A DNA stretch of 64,000 nt from Flavobacterium sp. A45 (GTDB taxonomy: Bacteria > Bacteroidota > Bacteroidia > Flavobacteriales > Flavobacteriaceae): positions 16,839 to 80,838 of the forward strand of contig NZ_MUNX01000063.1 in assembly GCF_002001005.1 (NCBI RefSeq). Reading direction: 5' to 3'. A program made the position numbers and the translations under genes. Positions 53,101-61,148 of the stretch are shown piece after piece. The notes under the pieces were generated by a model. It saw only the letters and a program-made list of their open reading frames with translations, had not been told where the DNA came from and searched no databases. Positions within the stretch are counted from its first letter, which is position 1. Each line of letters begins with the position of its first letter.

Positions 53101-54300
53101 ATCATTCAAATAACCTGTATTGGTCTTAATTAAAGCCGGATCGTATAAGTTATTTGTATTGTCCGAAGGAGAATCAATTGGCTTAACAAACATTCCTGTG
53201 GATGGATTCAGCACCACTACTTTATTATCAGGCAATCCCGTAATTTGTGCCTCACCTAAATCCTGAAGCGCAATAATATTTCTTAGGTTATTACTGGTGG
53301 TGTTTACACGGTTTTGTCTATTCGTAATCCAAACTTCCAGCCTTGTTATTTGAACCCTGGAATCAATAAAAGGGTAATTTTTCAATGATGCATCGTATTT
53401 ATCTCTAAAATATTGGGATAAAAAGAAGTGCCTATCATTATCATAATCCAAACCATACATTTCAAATTCCTGAATAGTTCCTCCACCTTGGGCAATTACA
53501 CTTTTGGCTTGCGATTTTTGTTCCGAAAAAACGCCTGTAACAGTTGTTTTACCAAACTGCAATTCCGTTTTTACACCAAATAAACTTTGTGCTCCTTGTA
53601 TCAAAGTACTGTTCAAAGGCATACTAACATTCCCGACTTCTATTTTTCGAACAATATCGTCGTCAGCCGGGGTATATTCTAATTTTAATAAATTTTGAAA
53701 AGCAAAGGTGGACTGGGTATCAAAATTGGCATTAACCTGAAGCCTTGTCCCTACTTTTCCTAACAAACTCATACTTATCCTTTGATTAAAATCAAACGAA
53801 GTATTCGTTCTATTCCGAGGAGAAAAAGCCGGATTATCCTGTTTGGTATATAATACTCCCAGATCAATCTCGATGGAACCAGTTGGCTTCACATCTATGG
53901 TATTACTTCCGAAAATGGATTCAAAAAGCCCTGATTTTATATAATACCTAGGCAATAAATCCTTTTTGGCGGCATCGCTTCCTTCTTTATTCCCATCGAT
54001 TGCATCCAACTTTTTGTTAAAATAATTACTCATTGATTCTTTTAGCATCAATTTTTCATACTCAGCAGGAGTCAAAACAATAGGGTAATTGATATTGAAA
54101 TCGTCTACGGAATTGGTATAGACATAAGTATTGGTAACTGGGTCATACGTATAGGCAGACAAAATACTCTGAGGATTTGCCAGCTGGATTTCACCAACAT
54201 CATATCCTTTTTTGATAGTATCTTGAACAACACCTTGCACTTGAGCCTGCGATATAAAACCACAAAAAAATACCAGCAAAAAAATGTAAATTTTATGCAT
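47152..54300 (-). CDS. sprA: Type IX secretion outer-membrane translocon SprA (Sov)
   Basis: SprA is the very large (here 2382 residues) outer-membrane barrel through which type IX cargo crosses the outer membrane; it is needed for gliding and surface enzyme secretion. The signal peptide MHKIYIFLLVFFCGFISQAQ is followed by the SprA N-terminal region (LTPAEYEKLML). Many barrel strands and periplasmic domains span the protein, with internal phrases such as GEVAYLMP...TIYVDDFESSQSSIDL and EVWFNELRLADMDN. The C-terminus ends in an aromatic strand (FTFRYTFGN). Size and domain order match the family. It lies between ruvA (24-bp gap) and gcvH. Confidence 0.96.
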   Translation of the reverse strand: MHKIYIFLLVFFCGFISQAQVQGVVQDTIKKGYDVGEIQLANPQSILSAYTYDPVTNTYVYTNSVDDFNINYPIVLTPAEYEKLMLKESMSNYFNKKLDAIDGNKEGSDAAKKDLLPRYYIKSGLFESIFGSNTIDVKPTGSIEIDLGVLYTKQDNPAFSPRNRTNTSFDFNQRISMSLLGKVGTRLQVNANFDTQSTFAFQNLLKLEYTPADDDIVRKIEVGNVSMPLNSTLIQGAQSLFGVKTELQFGKTTVTGVFSEQKSQAKSVIAQGGGTIQEFEMYGLDYDNDRHFFLSQYFRDKYDASLKNYPFIDSRVQITRLEVWITNRQNRVNTTSNNLRNIIALQDLGEAQITGLPDNKVVVLNPSTGMFVKPIDSPSDNTNNLYDPALIKTNTGYLNDNIREIVTASSGFSPSIDVSEGQDYSKLENARKLLSNEYTFNPQLGYISLQQKLGNDEILAVAYQYSIGDKVYQVGEFGNDGVEATVVGGNQPSNQTIISQTLILKMLKSSLTNVTNPVWNLMMKNIYQIQGAYQLQQEDFRLNILYKNPSALNYITPVDGFPFPANPTPENTVENTTLLKVLNLDKLNFNNDPQAGGDGFFDFIQGLTVDTQNGRIIFTSKEPFGELLFNKLKDQGSTQDYNDVSTYNENQKKYVNPYMYRVTQAGAIQNPEVNKFLLRGRYKSVGGDGIPIGAFNVPIGSVKVTAAGRVLMEGVDYSVNYQLGRVQILDPSLQASNTPIEISLENNSVFGQQTRRFFGVNVDHLISENFMVGATFLNMKEKPFTQKSSYGQESVNNSIFGLHGNYSSQVPFFTRLVNKLPNIDTDVPSNISVSGEVAYLMPNAADGDKFQGESTIYVDDFESSQSSIDLRSPYAWTLSSTPENNASSLYNFNGNLEGLDYGFKRAKLAWYSIDPVFYTSKPSGITNDDLSLNTTRRVYSEELYPLTDIVQGQSLVVNTLDMSYYPKDRGPYNNSSIVSDNPNENFGGIVRSLSSTNFEQSNVEYIQFWVMDPYVGAGSVPKSNTGKVYFNLGEISEDVLKDGRKVYENGFGPDQVVVNPPPVWGNAPASQSLIYAFDNNEGNRTNQDIGLDGLPSTGEAKVYSNYASESDPAGDDYLYYLNTSGSVLDRYKNYNGVDGNSNVNINSPNRGSSTIPDVEDVNRDNTMNTINAYYEYSVDMKPDMTVGQNYIADIRNTVVTLPNGSSTEARWIQFKIPISQPENTIGKISDFRSIRFMRMFMTNFTDQVTLRFGALDLIRGEWRRYTQALDFNDLNVDDDGTIFETASVNIEENSSRCPINYVSPPSVVREQLYNNNTVINQDEQSLSMRVSGKGLEPLDGRGAFKNFNIDMRQYNKLKMFLHAESLPNETALQDNQMVAFLRFGADYSNDFYQVEIPLKVTVASASGGKDCLPLNPELVWPSDNEIDLSLELLTQLKLKSLKIDKSTLPADGIYYSDDDPNEASGDGNSKLRLGIKGNPNLGLIRNIMLGLKSNELHQDVKGEVWFNELRLADMDNKGGMAALLNIDTNFADLATVSFTGNIKNFGFGTIEQGPNERSREDIQQYNVVTNINLGKFLPNKWGVNVPFNYSIGEEIIKPEYDPFYEDIKLKQVLDDADTEAERKSKLNQAIDYTKRKSINLIGVRKERSAEKKPMPYDAENFTFSQYYNEVERHDFEIEKNVDQQSRTTVDYAFAFQPKPIEPFQKTKFVSKSSYWKFLKDFNFNYLPSSVTFNTNVVRQSNEQQFRQIEDIGIGFEPLYRRNFGFNYQYGFNFNLTKSLKINYTAASRNLVKNYLDENDEPINDVTIWDGYFDTGTANFHMQQFILNYEIPFDKIPFLSFIKANYSYTGDYSWQQASMALSNIDIGGTSYNLGNTVQNARSTNLNGTFNMETLYKYIGISKSSASKPKPVAAPKPGEKIVKADPLKKINQNQFVDGLKGILTSVKSINLSFTENQGTVLPGYIPSVGFFGTSKPTLGFVFGSQNDVRYEAAKRGWLTTYQEFNQNYTSVNKQEFKGSANLELTPDLKIDLLGDRSYSENFSEQYDVGADGSYNPRSPYSFGLFSISTVLIGTSFSTSNEVRSTAFDQFRNNRLSVANRLATERGIDINNPANIDSKGYPIGYSSSNQAVLLPAFLAAYSGTSADKVSFDIFKSFPLPNWAIKYTGLMRYKFFKDTFKRFSLQQNYRASYTVNSFRSNFNYTNNPNGVDDSGNFYNPTIMSNVTLVEQFNPLVRIDFELKNSFKILTQINKDRALSMSFDNNLLTEVHGVEYVIGAGYRIKDVIFSSRLADNPTGVIKSDINIKVDLTYRDNQTIVRYLDYDNNQLGGGQNIWTLNATADYSLSKNLTIIFYYNHSFSKPVISTSFPLTNISSGFTFRYTFGN

Positions 54301-54324
54301 ATCGATTAGGCTTCTAATATCCTC

Positions 54325-54906
54325 TTATAAGTTTTTTAAAGCTTTTTTAATTATAGTCTCCACAGTAGCTTCTGGATCTTCTTTGATGATTTTTTCAATG
54401 ATTTTTTCAGATGTTTTTCGAACAAAACCAAGAACCTCTAGAGCAGATAACGCCTCATCTTTATTTGTATTGCTCAATGACATTGAAACTTCATCTAAAT
54501 CATACAATTTTAACACTTTTTCTTTTAAATCAAGAATTACTCTTTGAGCCGTTTTACTACCAATTCCTTTTATTTTTTGAATGGTAACCACGTCTCCCGA
54601 AGCAATCGCATTAATAATTTGTTTGGGATCCAAAGAAGAAAGCATTGTTCGTGCAATACTAGCTCCAATTCCAGATACCGACAGCAACATTTTAAAAATT
54701 TCTCTTTCTGATTTCTCCACAAAACCGAACAAAGTATGGGCATCTTCTTTTATTTGAAGATACGTATAAAGTTTTATAAAATCGGCATTGGGAAGTAATG
54801 AATAAGTGTGCAAAGATATATTTACGTGATAACCAACTCCACTACAGTCTATCACAACATCTGTAGGTGATTTTTCTACTAATTTTCCTTGTAAATGTGC
54901 TATCAT
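54325..54906 (-). CDS. ruvA: Holliday junction branch migration protein RuvA
   Basis: RuvA binds four-way junctions as a tetramer and loads the RuvB motor during recombination repair. The 193-residue protein has the OB domain (MIAHLQGKLVEKSPTDVVID), two helix-hairpin-helix motifs (LLSVSGIGASIARTML and IKGIGSKTAQRVILDLK) and the C-terminal RuvB-binding domain (EALSALEVLGF). It is immediately upstream of sprA (24 bp), a conserved but functionally unexplained linkage. Confidence 0.97.
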   Translation of the reverse strand: MIAHLQGKLVEKSPTDVVIDCSGVGYHVNISLHTYSLLPNADFIKLYTYLQIKEDAHTLFGFVEKSEREIFKMLLSVSGIGASIARTMLSSLDPKQIINAIASGDVVTIQKIKGIGSKTAQRVILDLKEKVLKLYDLDEVSMSLSNTNKDEALSALEVLGFVRKTSEKIIEKIIKEDPEATVETIIKKALKNL

Positions 54907-55052
54907 AAAATATATTATCTGTTCAAATATAATAAAATTTGAGATTAAAAGACAAATGTATTGCGTTTAATGGAGTCCCTTTTAGAGTATAAACCAACAC
55001 CTTACATTTTAATCTTAAAATCTCAAATTTTAATCTCTGGGTACTTTTAAAT

Positions 55053-57338
55053 CTATTTCCCTTTTAACCTTAAACTTTTTTCTTGTGCATCAATTACTGC
55101 AATTGCAGCCATATTTACCATTTCTTCAACACTGGCACCCAATTGAAAAACGTGAACTGGATGTTTCATTCCCATCATAATTGGTCCGATTGAACCTACT
55201 TTATCCAACTCTTTCAAGAGTTTATAAGTAATATTTGCAGATTCTAGATTTGGAAAAACCAAGGTGTTTACTTTTTTTCCAGCTAGTTTTGAAAAAGGGA
55301 ATTTAGCAGACAACATATCTGGATTCAAAGCAAAATCAGCTTGAACTTCACCATCAACAATAATTTCCGGATGATTTTCATGTAAATAAGCTACAGCTTC
55401 TCTCACTTTTGAAGCACTTTTATTCACAGAAGAACCAAAATTTGAATACGATACCATCGCAATCACGGGTTCAACCCCAAACATTTTTGCAGTATTGGCA
55501 GTCATTACAGCAATTTTAGCCAATTCCTCAGCAGTTGGATCTACATTTATCGCCGTATCCGACAAAAACATCGGACCACGATTAGTCATCATAATATTTG
55601 TGGTAGCCACCAAAGAAACATTCGGGGCTTTGCCTATTATTTGCAACATCGGTTTCACAACTGAAGGATAACTTCTGGAATGTCCAGAAACTAAAGCATC
55701 AGCTTCACCAGTATTCACCATCATTGCAGCGAAATAATTTCTCTCTCTCATGAACTTTTCAGCATCAAAAAGTGAAACTCCATTTCTTTTTCTAGACTCC
55801 CATAATTCTGTAGCGTATCTTGTTCTTCTTTCTTGCTCTTCGTCAAGTTTTGGATCTACAATTTGAACATCAGCATCAAAACCAAGTTCTTCTTTTAATT
55901 CCAATATGATTTCTTTATTCCCTAATAAAATTGGGAACCCAATACCTTCTTCATAAACAATTTGGGCTGCTTTTAAAACATCGAGTTGTTCCGCTTCCGC
56001 AAAAACAATTCTCTTAGGATCGGTTTTGGCTCTATTGGTAATCATTCGGATCATCTTATTGTCATTACCCAAACGATTCAAAAGTTCTTCCTCATACTTT
56101 TCCCAATCCGTTATCGGATTCAATGCCACACCTGATTCCATTGCGGCTTTGGCAACTGCAGGCGCAACAACAGCAATCAACCTAGGGTCAAAAGGCTTAG
56201 GAATGATATATTCTCTACCAAAACCTAATTTAGTAGCTCCATAAGCTATATTTACTTGTTCTGGAACATTCTCTTTGGCAAGGGCAGCAAGTGCTTTTAC
56301 GGCAGCCATTTTCATAGCCTCATTGATCTTGGTGGCGCGAACATCAAGTGCTCCTCTAAAAATATATGGAAATCCAAGTACGTTATTTACCTGATTAGGA
56401 TGATCAGAACGTCCTGTTGCCATAATAACATCTTTACGTGTTGAAATAGCAAGATTGTATGCAATTTCAGGATCTGGATTTGCCATGGCAAAAACAATAG
56501 GATTATCTGCCATTGCCAATAACATTTCAGGAGTCATCACATTTGCGGTAGATAGCCCCAAGAAAATATCGGCTCCTGTTAATGCTTCTTCAAGGGTAAG
56601 AGAAGCTCCTTCGACAGCATATTTCAATTGTAATTCAGACAAAGCAGAATTATCTTTGGTCAAAAGACCTTTACTGTTGAACATTAAAATATTCTCTCTT
56701 TTCACTCCTAATAAAACATACAAATCGGCACAGGCTATAGCTGCTGAGCCCGCACCAGACACAACCATTTTTACATCTTCTGCTTTTTTATCAGCCAATT
56801 CTAATGCATTAATTAAGGCTGCTGAAGATATAATTGCTGTTCCATGCTGATCGTCGTGCATTACCGGAATATTCAATTCTTCAACAAGTCTACGCTCGAT
56901 TTCAAAAGATTCTGGCGCTTTAATATCTTCAAGATTTATTCCACCAAAAGTTGGCGCAATATTCTTTACTGTCTGGATAAATTCTTCAACATTTTCGGTC
57001 CCAATTTCGATATCAAACACATCAATATCAGAAAATATTTTAAACAAAAGACCTTTTCCTTCCATTACTGGTTTTGAAGCTTCTGGCCCAATGTTACCAA
57101 GTCCCAAAACGGCAGTTCCATTTGTGATAACGGCCACTAAGTTCCCTTTAGCAGTATATTTATAAACATTATTGATGTCTTTTGCAATTTCCAAACAAGG
57201 TTCAGCAACTCCTGGAGAATAAGCCAAAGACAAATCTCTTTGGGTTGCATATTTTTTGGTAGGAACTACTTGGATTTTACCTGGAGTTGGTTTTGCGTGA
57301 TACAATAACGCTTCTCTTCTTTTACTGTTTTTATCCAT
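55053..57338 (-). CDS. maeB: NADP-dependent malic enzyme with phosphotransacetylase-like domain
   Basis: This enzyme oxidatively decarboxylates malate to pyruvate, making NADPH. The 761-residue protein has the malic N domain (YSPGVAEPC, PVMHDDQHGTA), the NAD(P)-binding domain (VVSGAGSAAIACADLY) and a C-terminal phosphotransacetylase-like domain (about residues 430-755, MVNTGEADALVSGHSRSYP). In the MaeB type this last domain is regulatory, sensing acetyl-CoA. Length fits the family. It has a candidate promoter (57361-57368) and is read in the direction of ruvA and sprA. Confidence 0.96.
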   Translation of the reverse strand: MDKNSKRREALLYHAKPTPGKIQVVPTKKYATQRDLSLAYSPGVAEPCLEIAKDINNVYKYTAKGNLVAVITNGTAVLGLGNIGPEASKPVMEGKGLLFKIFSDIDVFDIEIGTENVEEFIQTVKNIAPTFGGINLEDIKAPESFEIERRLVEELNIPVMHDDQHGTAIISSAALINALELADKKAEDVKMVVSGAGSAAIACADLYVLLGVKRENILMFNSKGLLTKDNSALSELQLKYAVEGASLTLEEALTGADIFLGLSTANVMTPEMLLAMADNPIVFAMANPDPEIAYNLAISTRKDVIMATGRSDHPNQVNNVLGFPYIFRGALDVRATKINEAMKMAAVKALAALAKENVPEQVNIAYGATKLGFGREYIIPKPFDPRLIAVVAPAVAKAAMESGVALNPITDWEKYEEELLNRLGNDNKMIRMITNRAKTDPKRIVFAEAEQLDVLKAAQIVYEEGIGFPILLGNKEIILELKEELGFDADVQIVDPKLDEEQERRTRYATELWESRKRNGVSLFDAEKFMRERNYFAAMMVNTGEADALVSGHSRSYPSVVKPMLQIIGKAPNVSLVATTNIMMTNRGPMFLSDTAINVDPTAEELAKIAVMTANTAKMFGVEPVIAMVSYSNFGSSVNKSASKVREAVAYLHENHPEIIVDGEVQADFALNPDMLSAKFPFSKLAGKKVNTLVFPNLESANITYKLLKELDKVGSIGPIMMGMKHPVHVFQLGASVEEMVNMAAIAVIDAQEKSLRLKGK

Positions 57339-57360
57339 TTTTTATTTTTTTTCTTATACA

Positions 57361-57368
57361 CAAAGGTA
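57361..57368 (-). promoter_or_regulatory. Predicted maeB -7 box
   Basis: TACCTTTG on the minus strand fits TAnnTTTG and lies 22 bp before the start. The -33 region is weak. Confidence 0.4.
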
Positions 57369-57435
57369 ACGGACTTCCTTTAAAACAGAAGCCTTTATCC
57401 CTTCCTTTTATTAAAATTTAAGATAATTTATAACC

Positions 57436-57464
57436 AAAAAAAATAGCTACACATGATGTAGCTA
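57436..57464 (-). terminator. Intrinsic terminator after the CBS-domain gene
   Basis: Arms tagctaca (57444-57451) and tgtagcta (57457-57464), with a 5-nt loop, are followed on the minus strand by T8 (plus-strand A run 57436-57443). It lies 24 bp beyond the stop at 57489. Confidence 0.9.
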
Positions 57465-57488
57465 CTCTATAGTATTTATAACTAACTG

Positions 57489-57914
57489 TTATTGTGAAAT
57501 ATAAGAATCCAAATGTTTTATGGTTTCTTTTTGAACTTCTATTATCGACTTTACAACATCCCCAATTGAGACAAGCCCAACTATCTCTCCATTTTCAATC
57601 ACTGGTAAATGTCTAATTCTCCTTTTACTCATTAATTCCATACAATAATCCAAATTATCCGATGGTTTAACGGTTACCACATCACTTTCCATGATTTCAC
57701 TTACAGGTGTTTTCTTTGAAGATTTATCTTTTAAAACAATTTTTCTGGCATAATCTCTTTCCGATAAAATTCCTTTTAAAGCCCCTTCTTCAATTACAAG
57801 AATTGCCCCTATATTTTTCTCTCCCATAACCCTCAAGGCTTCGAAAACAGTAATGGTCGAAACAATTGAAAAAACGGACCTTCCTTTTGTGCTTAGTATT
57901 TGATTTACAGTCAT
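57489..57914 (-). CDS. Stand-alone CBS-pair protein
   Basis: This 141-residue cytoplasmic protein consists of one CBS pair. The first motif covers about residues 8-62 (EALRVMGEKNIGAILVIEEG, LKGILSERDYARK). The second covers about 72-132 (CMELMSKRRIRHLPVIENGEIVGLVSIGDVVKSII). Such proteins bind AMP, ATP or NAD and may modulate partner enzymes. It is monocistronic, with a strong terminator. The target is unknown; the neighbouring malic enzyme is one candidate by proximity only. Confidence 0.92.
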   Translation of the reverse strand: MTVNQILSTKGRSVFSIVSTITVFEALRVMGEKNIGAILVIEEGALKGILSERDYARKIVLKDKSSKKTPVSEIMESDVVTVKPSDNLDYCMELMSKRRIRHLPVIENGEIVGLVSIGDVVKSIIEVQKETIKHLDSYISQ

Positions 57915-58132
57915 AATGGATAAATTTTAGAATGTTAAATTTAGAAAAAAAACATATACGGAAAGTAAAAAAAATCAAAAAACTTCTTTACCAAAATAAT
58001 TTTGCTGGATATACTAACAAAACTATTATGCTTCTAATTACCTCCCAAAATTTACAAACTGTATTAATTGCACACTTGTACCCAGCAAAGCCATTTTTTA
58101 CAATATAATCAGACTAGATTCTAACCAAACAA

Positions 58133-60076
58133 TTATTTCATCGAAACAATAATAAATTCGCTTCGTCTATTGGCTTGATGCTCTTCTTCAGTACATATCA
58201 CGCCATCAGAACAATTATTTACCAACTGAGATTCCCCGTAACCATTTCCGATCAAGCGAACCGAATTGATGCCGTTTTTTACTAACCAATCCACAGTGGC
58301 TTTGGCTCTTTTATTTGATAATTTATCATTATACTTAGCCGTTTGGCGACTATCTGTATGCGATCGCACCTCGATTTTCATTTCAGGGTATTCTTGCATC
58401 ACAGCCAATACTTTTGCCAATTCATAAGCCGCATCTTTACGAATGGAAGATTTATCTAAATCAAAATAAACAATCGGAATATTCAGTGTTTTGGCTAAAT
58501 CAGTTCCAACACTTATTGGTTTGATGCGACGCTCCAACGCAATGGGAAGGTCTTTACTGCCAGAAAAAGTTTTTGATTTGACAGAAACCTCATTAGTCTG
58601 ATAATCCTCTTTTTCACCTCTTACATAATAGGTCTTACCACAGTCCACAGGAAAACTATAACGTCCTTGTGCATCGGTTTGAACCACTTGCAGCGGCTTG
58701 AAATTGGCATCAAACAAACTCATCTTAACATTCGTTAAAATTTCACCTGAATCCGAGTCTGTTACCAATCCCGATAGCGTTTGTTCACAAGTCAATTTTT
58801 TATTCTCAACAAATCTATAAATATCATCGTATCCTTGACCTCCTTCTCTATTAGAGGTAAAAAATCCGTTTCTATTTTTACTGTTAATTAAAAAAGCAAA
58901 GTCATCCTGCTTACTATTAATCGGTTCACCTACATTTTGTAAACTATAAAAGCTGTTATCTGTTCCTATTCTAGCCACAAAAATATCCAATCCACCTAAA
59001 CCTGGTCTCCCATCACTTGCAAAATACAATTCGTTATCCTTGGAGATAAAAGGAAAAGTTTCTCTTCCTTCGGTATTAACTTCGGGACCAAGATTTTCTG
59101 GAACTCCATAGGTTCCATCGGCATTTACTATGACTCTAAACAAATCCGATTGCCCTAATGTTCCGGGCATATCCGAAGCAAAATACAGCGTTTTTTCATC
59201 AACACTCAATGTGGGGTGTGCAACACTATACTCACTACTATTGAATGGTAATTCTGCTACATCACTCCATTGACCCTCTTTATCAAGTGTGGCTTTGTAT
59301 AATTTAAGCAAAGTGTTTTTATTGGTATCTCTTCCTCTTTTGCCGTCAATAAAATTGTTTCGGGTAAAATACATCGTTTGACCGTCTTGCGTAAAAACAG
59401 GTGTAGATTCGTGGAACTTGGAATTAATCTTACGTTCGAATCGCTGTGGCACTCCCATTTCTCCGTCTGATTTAATCTCGGACCAATACAAATTGGTAAA
59501 AGATTTATTGGTCCATTTAAACACATTTTTAGACACGCCTCCAGTATCTCTGGCTGAGGCAAACACCAATTTATTTTCCAAAAACGAACTACCATAATCA
59601 GAAAAAACTGAGTTTACTCCAGCATCCACTACTTGAAAGCGACCTGAATTGGCTTTGATTTCTTCAAGGTAATTTCGATTGTCTTTGAACAGAATCCCTC
59701 TTTTATCATTATTAGTTTTTTGATTGAACTGCTCAAGCATTTGATCTGCTTTAGCATAATTTCCTTTGGATTTTAAAGTCTGGGAATAACGATAAAAATA
59801 CTCTGGCTCTTGATTGGGATATAAGGTAAAAAGTTGCTCATACCACTTTAAAGCCTGTGAAAATTCAGCTTTAAAGTAATAGGCATTCCCTAGTTTTTGA
59901 AACATTTTCTCGTCTTGGTGTCCTTTTGCAGCAACTTTCTCATAATTATCGATCGCATCTACATAAGCAAAACGATCGTAATCTTTTTCAGCTCTGCTTT
60001 CGGTTGCTTTTTGGGCAAATCCGCATAAAAAGAAAACACTAAAGAACAGACTATATAGTAAATTTTTAATTTTCAT
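58133..60076 (-). CDS. OmpA-family protein with TPR and propeller domains (T9SS-associated)
   Basis: The 647-residue protein has a signal peptide, TPR-like helices (about residues 25-120) and PD40 beta-propeller repeats (about 150-425, with FASARDTGG, YFASDMPG and LYFASDGRPG). A CarboxypepD_reg-type beta-sandwich (about 435-510) comes next, then an OmpA C-terminal domain (520-647) with the peptidoglycan-binding pattern SHTDSRQTAKYNDKLSNKRA. It probably anchors a surface complex to the cell wall. It is encoded downstream of a PorP/SprF gene and a giant adhesin, the usual order of type IX adhesin triplets. Confidence 0.92.
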   Translation of the reverse strand: MKIKNLLYSLFFSVFFLCGFAQKATESRAEKDYDRFAYVDAIDNYEKVAAKGHQDEKMFQKLGNAYYFKAEFSQALKWYEQLFTLYPNQEPEYFYRYSQTLKSKGNYAKADQMLEQFNQKTNNDKRGILFKDNRNYLEEIKANSGRFQVVDAGVNSVFSDYGSSFLENKLVFASARDTGGVSKNVFKWTNKSFTNLYWSEIKSDGEMGVPQRFERKINSKFHESTPVFTQDGQTMYFTRNNFIDGKRGRDTNKNTLLKLYKATLDKEGQWSDVAELPFNSSEYSVAHPTLSVDEKTLYFASDMPGTLGQSDLFRVIVNADGTYGVPENLGPEVNTEGRETFPFISKDNELYFASDGRPGLGGLDIFVARIGTDNSFYSLQNVGEPINSKQDDFAFLINSKNRNGFFTSNREGGQGYDDIYRFVENKKLTCEQTLSGLVTDSDSGEILTNVKMSLFDANFKPLQVVQTDAQGRYSFPVDCGKTYYVRGEKEDYQTNEVSVKSKTFSGSKDLPIALERRIKPISVGTDLAKTLNIPIVYFDLDKSSIRKDAAYELAKVLAVMQEYPEMKIEVRSHTDSRQTAKYNDKLSNKRAKATVDWLVKNGINSVRLIGNGYGESQLVNNCSDGVICTEEEHQANRRSEFIIVSMK

Positions 60077-60182
60077 ATATGTAAAATTTATTTGTCAGTG
60101 ATCATATATGCATCGCCTTTTTACTTTTTGACATTTGCTCACGCAAACTTCTAATTAAAGACGACATCATAGGTTTCGGTTT

Positions 60183-61112
60183 TTAGAAGAATCTTGGGGA
60201 GATTATTTTATCGTATTTATTGAACAATTCGTATCGCAAAAAGATTTCATGAGAACCGGAATTGTATTTCGCAAATTCAGTAGTATCAAAATCATAACTG
60301 TATCCAATAAACCATGAATCACTGGCTTGAAATCCTACCATAGCACTCATTGCGGCACTCCATCTATAAGCAAGTCCTGCAACAAATTTTTCGTTCATCA
60401 TGAAATTGGCAGATACATCCACTTGCAAAGGAGCTCCTTGAACATATTTGGTTTCCAAAGTCGGTTTCAATTTTAGGCTTGGATTCAAATCGAACACATA
60501 ACCCGCTATCAAATAATAGTTGATTTTCTCTGTAGCAATATTGCTTGAAGAACTCGATGTCGCTGATTTATCAAAATGTTCGGTTTCAATCAAATTCGGT
60601 GCCGATATTCCGATGTAACTATTATCAGAGTGCAAATAGAATCCAACTCCGATATTAGGAGAAAATTTATTATCGATGTTATCCTGATACAAATTAGGAT
60701 CACCAGGTTGATAAGTAAGTTTACTAAAATCTATACTTAACAAATTGGCACTGGCTTTTAATCCAAAAGAGAGTTTATAGCTCTCCGATGCTGGTATTGT
60801 ATATGAAAAATCCACCGCAATATTATTCTCTGTAGAAATTCCAATTTTATCGTTTACAACAGACAATCCCAATCCCAATTTACTTTCATTTAAAGGAGTA
60901 TTAATAGAGAAAGTATTCGTTACTGGGGCTCCGTCTACCCCAACCCATTGATTTCGATGCAAAGCAAATATACTCATCGATTGCCTGGATCCTGCATAGG
61001 CTGGATTAACCACAATCGTATTATACATGTATTGGGTATATTGTGCATCTTGCTGGGCTGAACTGACAATAGTGAAAAGCATTACCACCAACCCGATTAT
61101 TTTTGTTTTCAT
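60183..61112 (-). CDS. PorP/SprF family outer-membrane protein partnered with an adhesin
   Basis: The 309-residue protein has a signal peptide (MKTKIIGLVVMLFTIVSSAQ) then QDAQYTQYMYNTIVVNPAYAGSRQSMSIFALHRNQWVGVDGAP, the diagnostic PorP/SprF opening. A 14-strand barrel follows, ending in an aromatic residue. In Flavobacterium johnsoniae SprF is required to secrete or attach the giant adhesin SprB encoded next to it. The same order is seen here (adhesin, then this gene 36 bp later), so it most likely serves the Calx-beta protein upstream. Confidence 0.94.
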   Translation of the reverse strand: MKTKIIGLVVMLFTIVSSAQQDAQYTQYMYNTIVVNPAYAGSRQSMSIFALHRNQWVGVDGAPVTNTFSINTPLNESKLGLGLSVVNDKIGISTENNIAVDFSYTIPASESYKLSFGLKASANLLSIDFSKLTYQPGDPNLYQDNIDNKFSPNIGVGFYLHSDNSYIGISAPNLIETEHFDKSATSSSSSNIATEKINYYLIAGYVFDLNPSLKLKPTLETKYVQGAPLQVDVSANFMMNEKFVAGLAYRWSAAMSAMVGFQASDSWFIGYSYDFDTTEFAKYNSGSHEIFLRYELFNKYDKIISPRFF

Positions 61113-61148
61113 ATGCTGTATTTTATTTATAATTTGGGGCTTATCTTA

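Noticed and set aside
54932..55031. Inverted aaaatttgaga/tctcaaatttt pair between ruvA and maeB
   Set aside because: Arms are about 80 bp apart and AT-only apart from a gag/ctc; no T-tract hairpin forms, so chance is likely.
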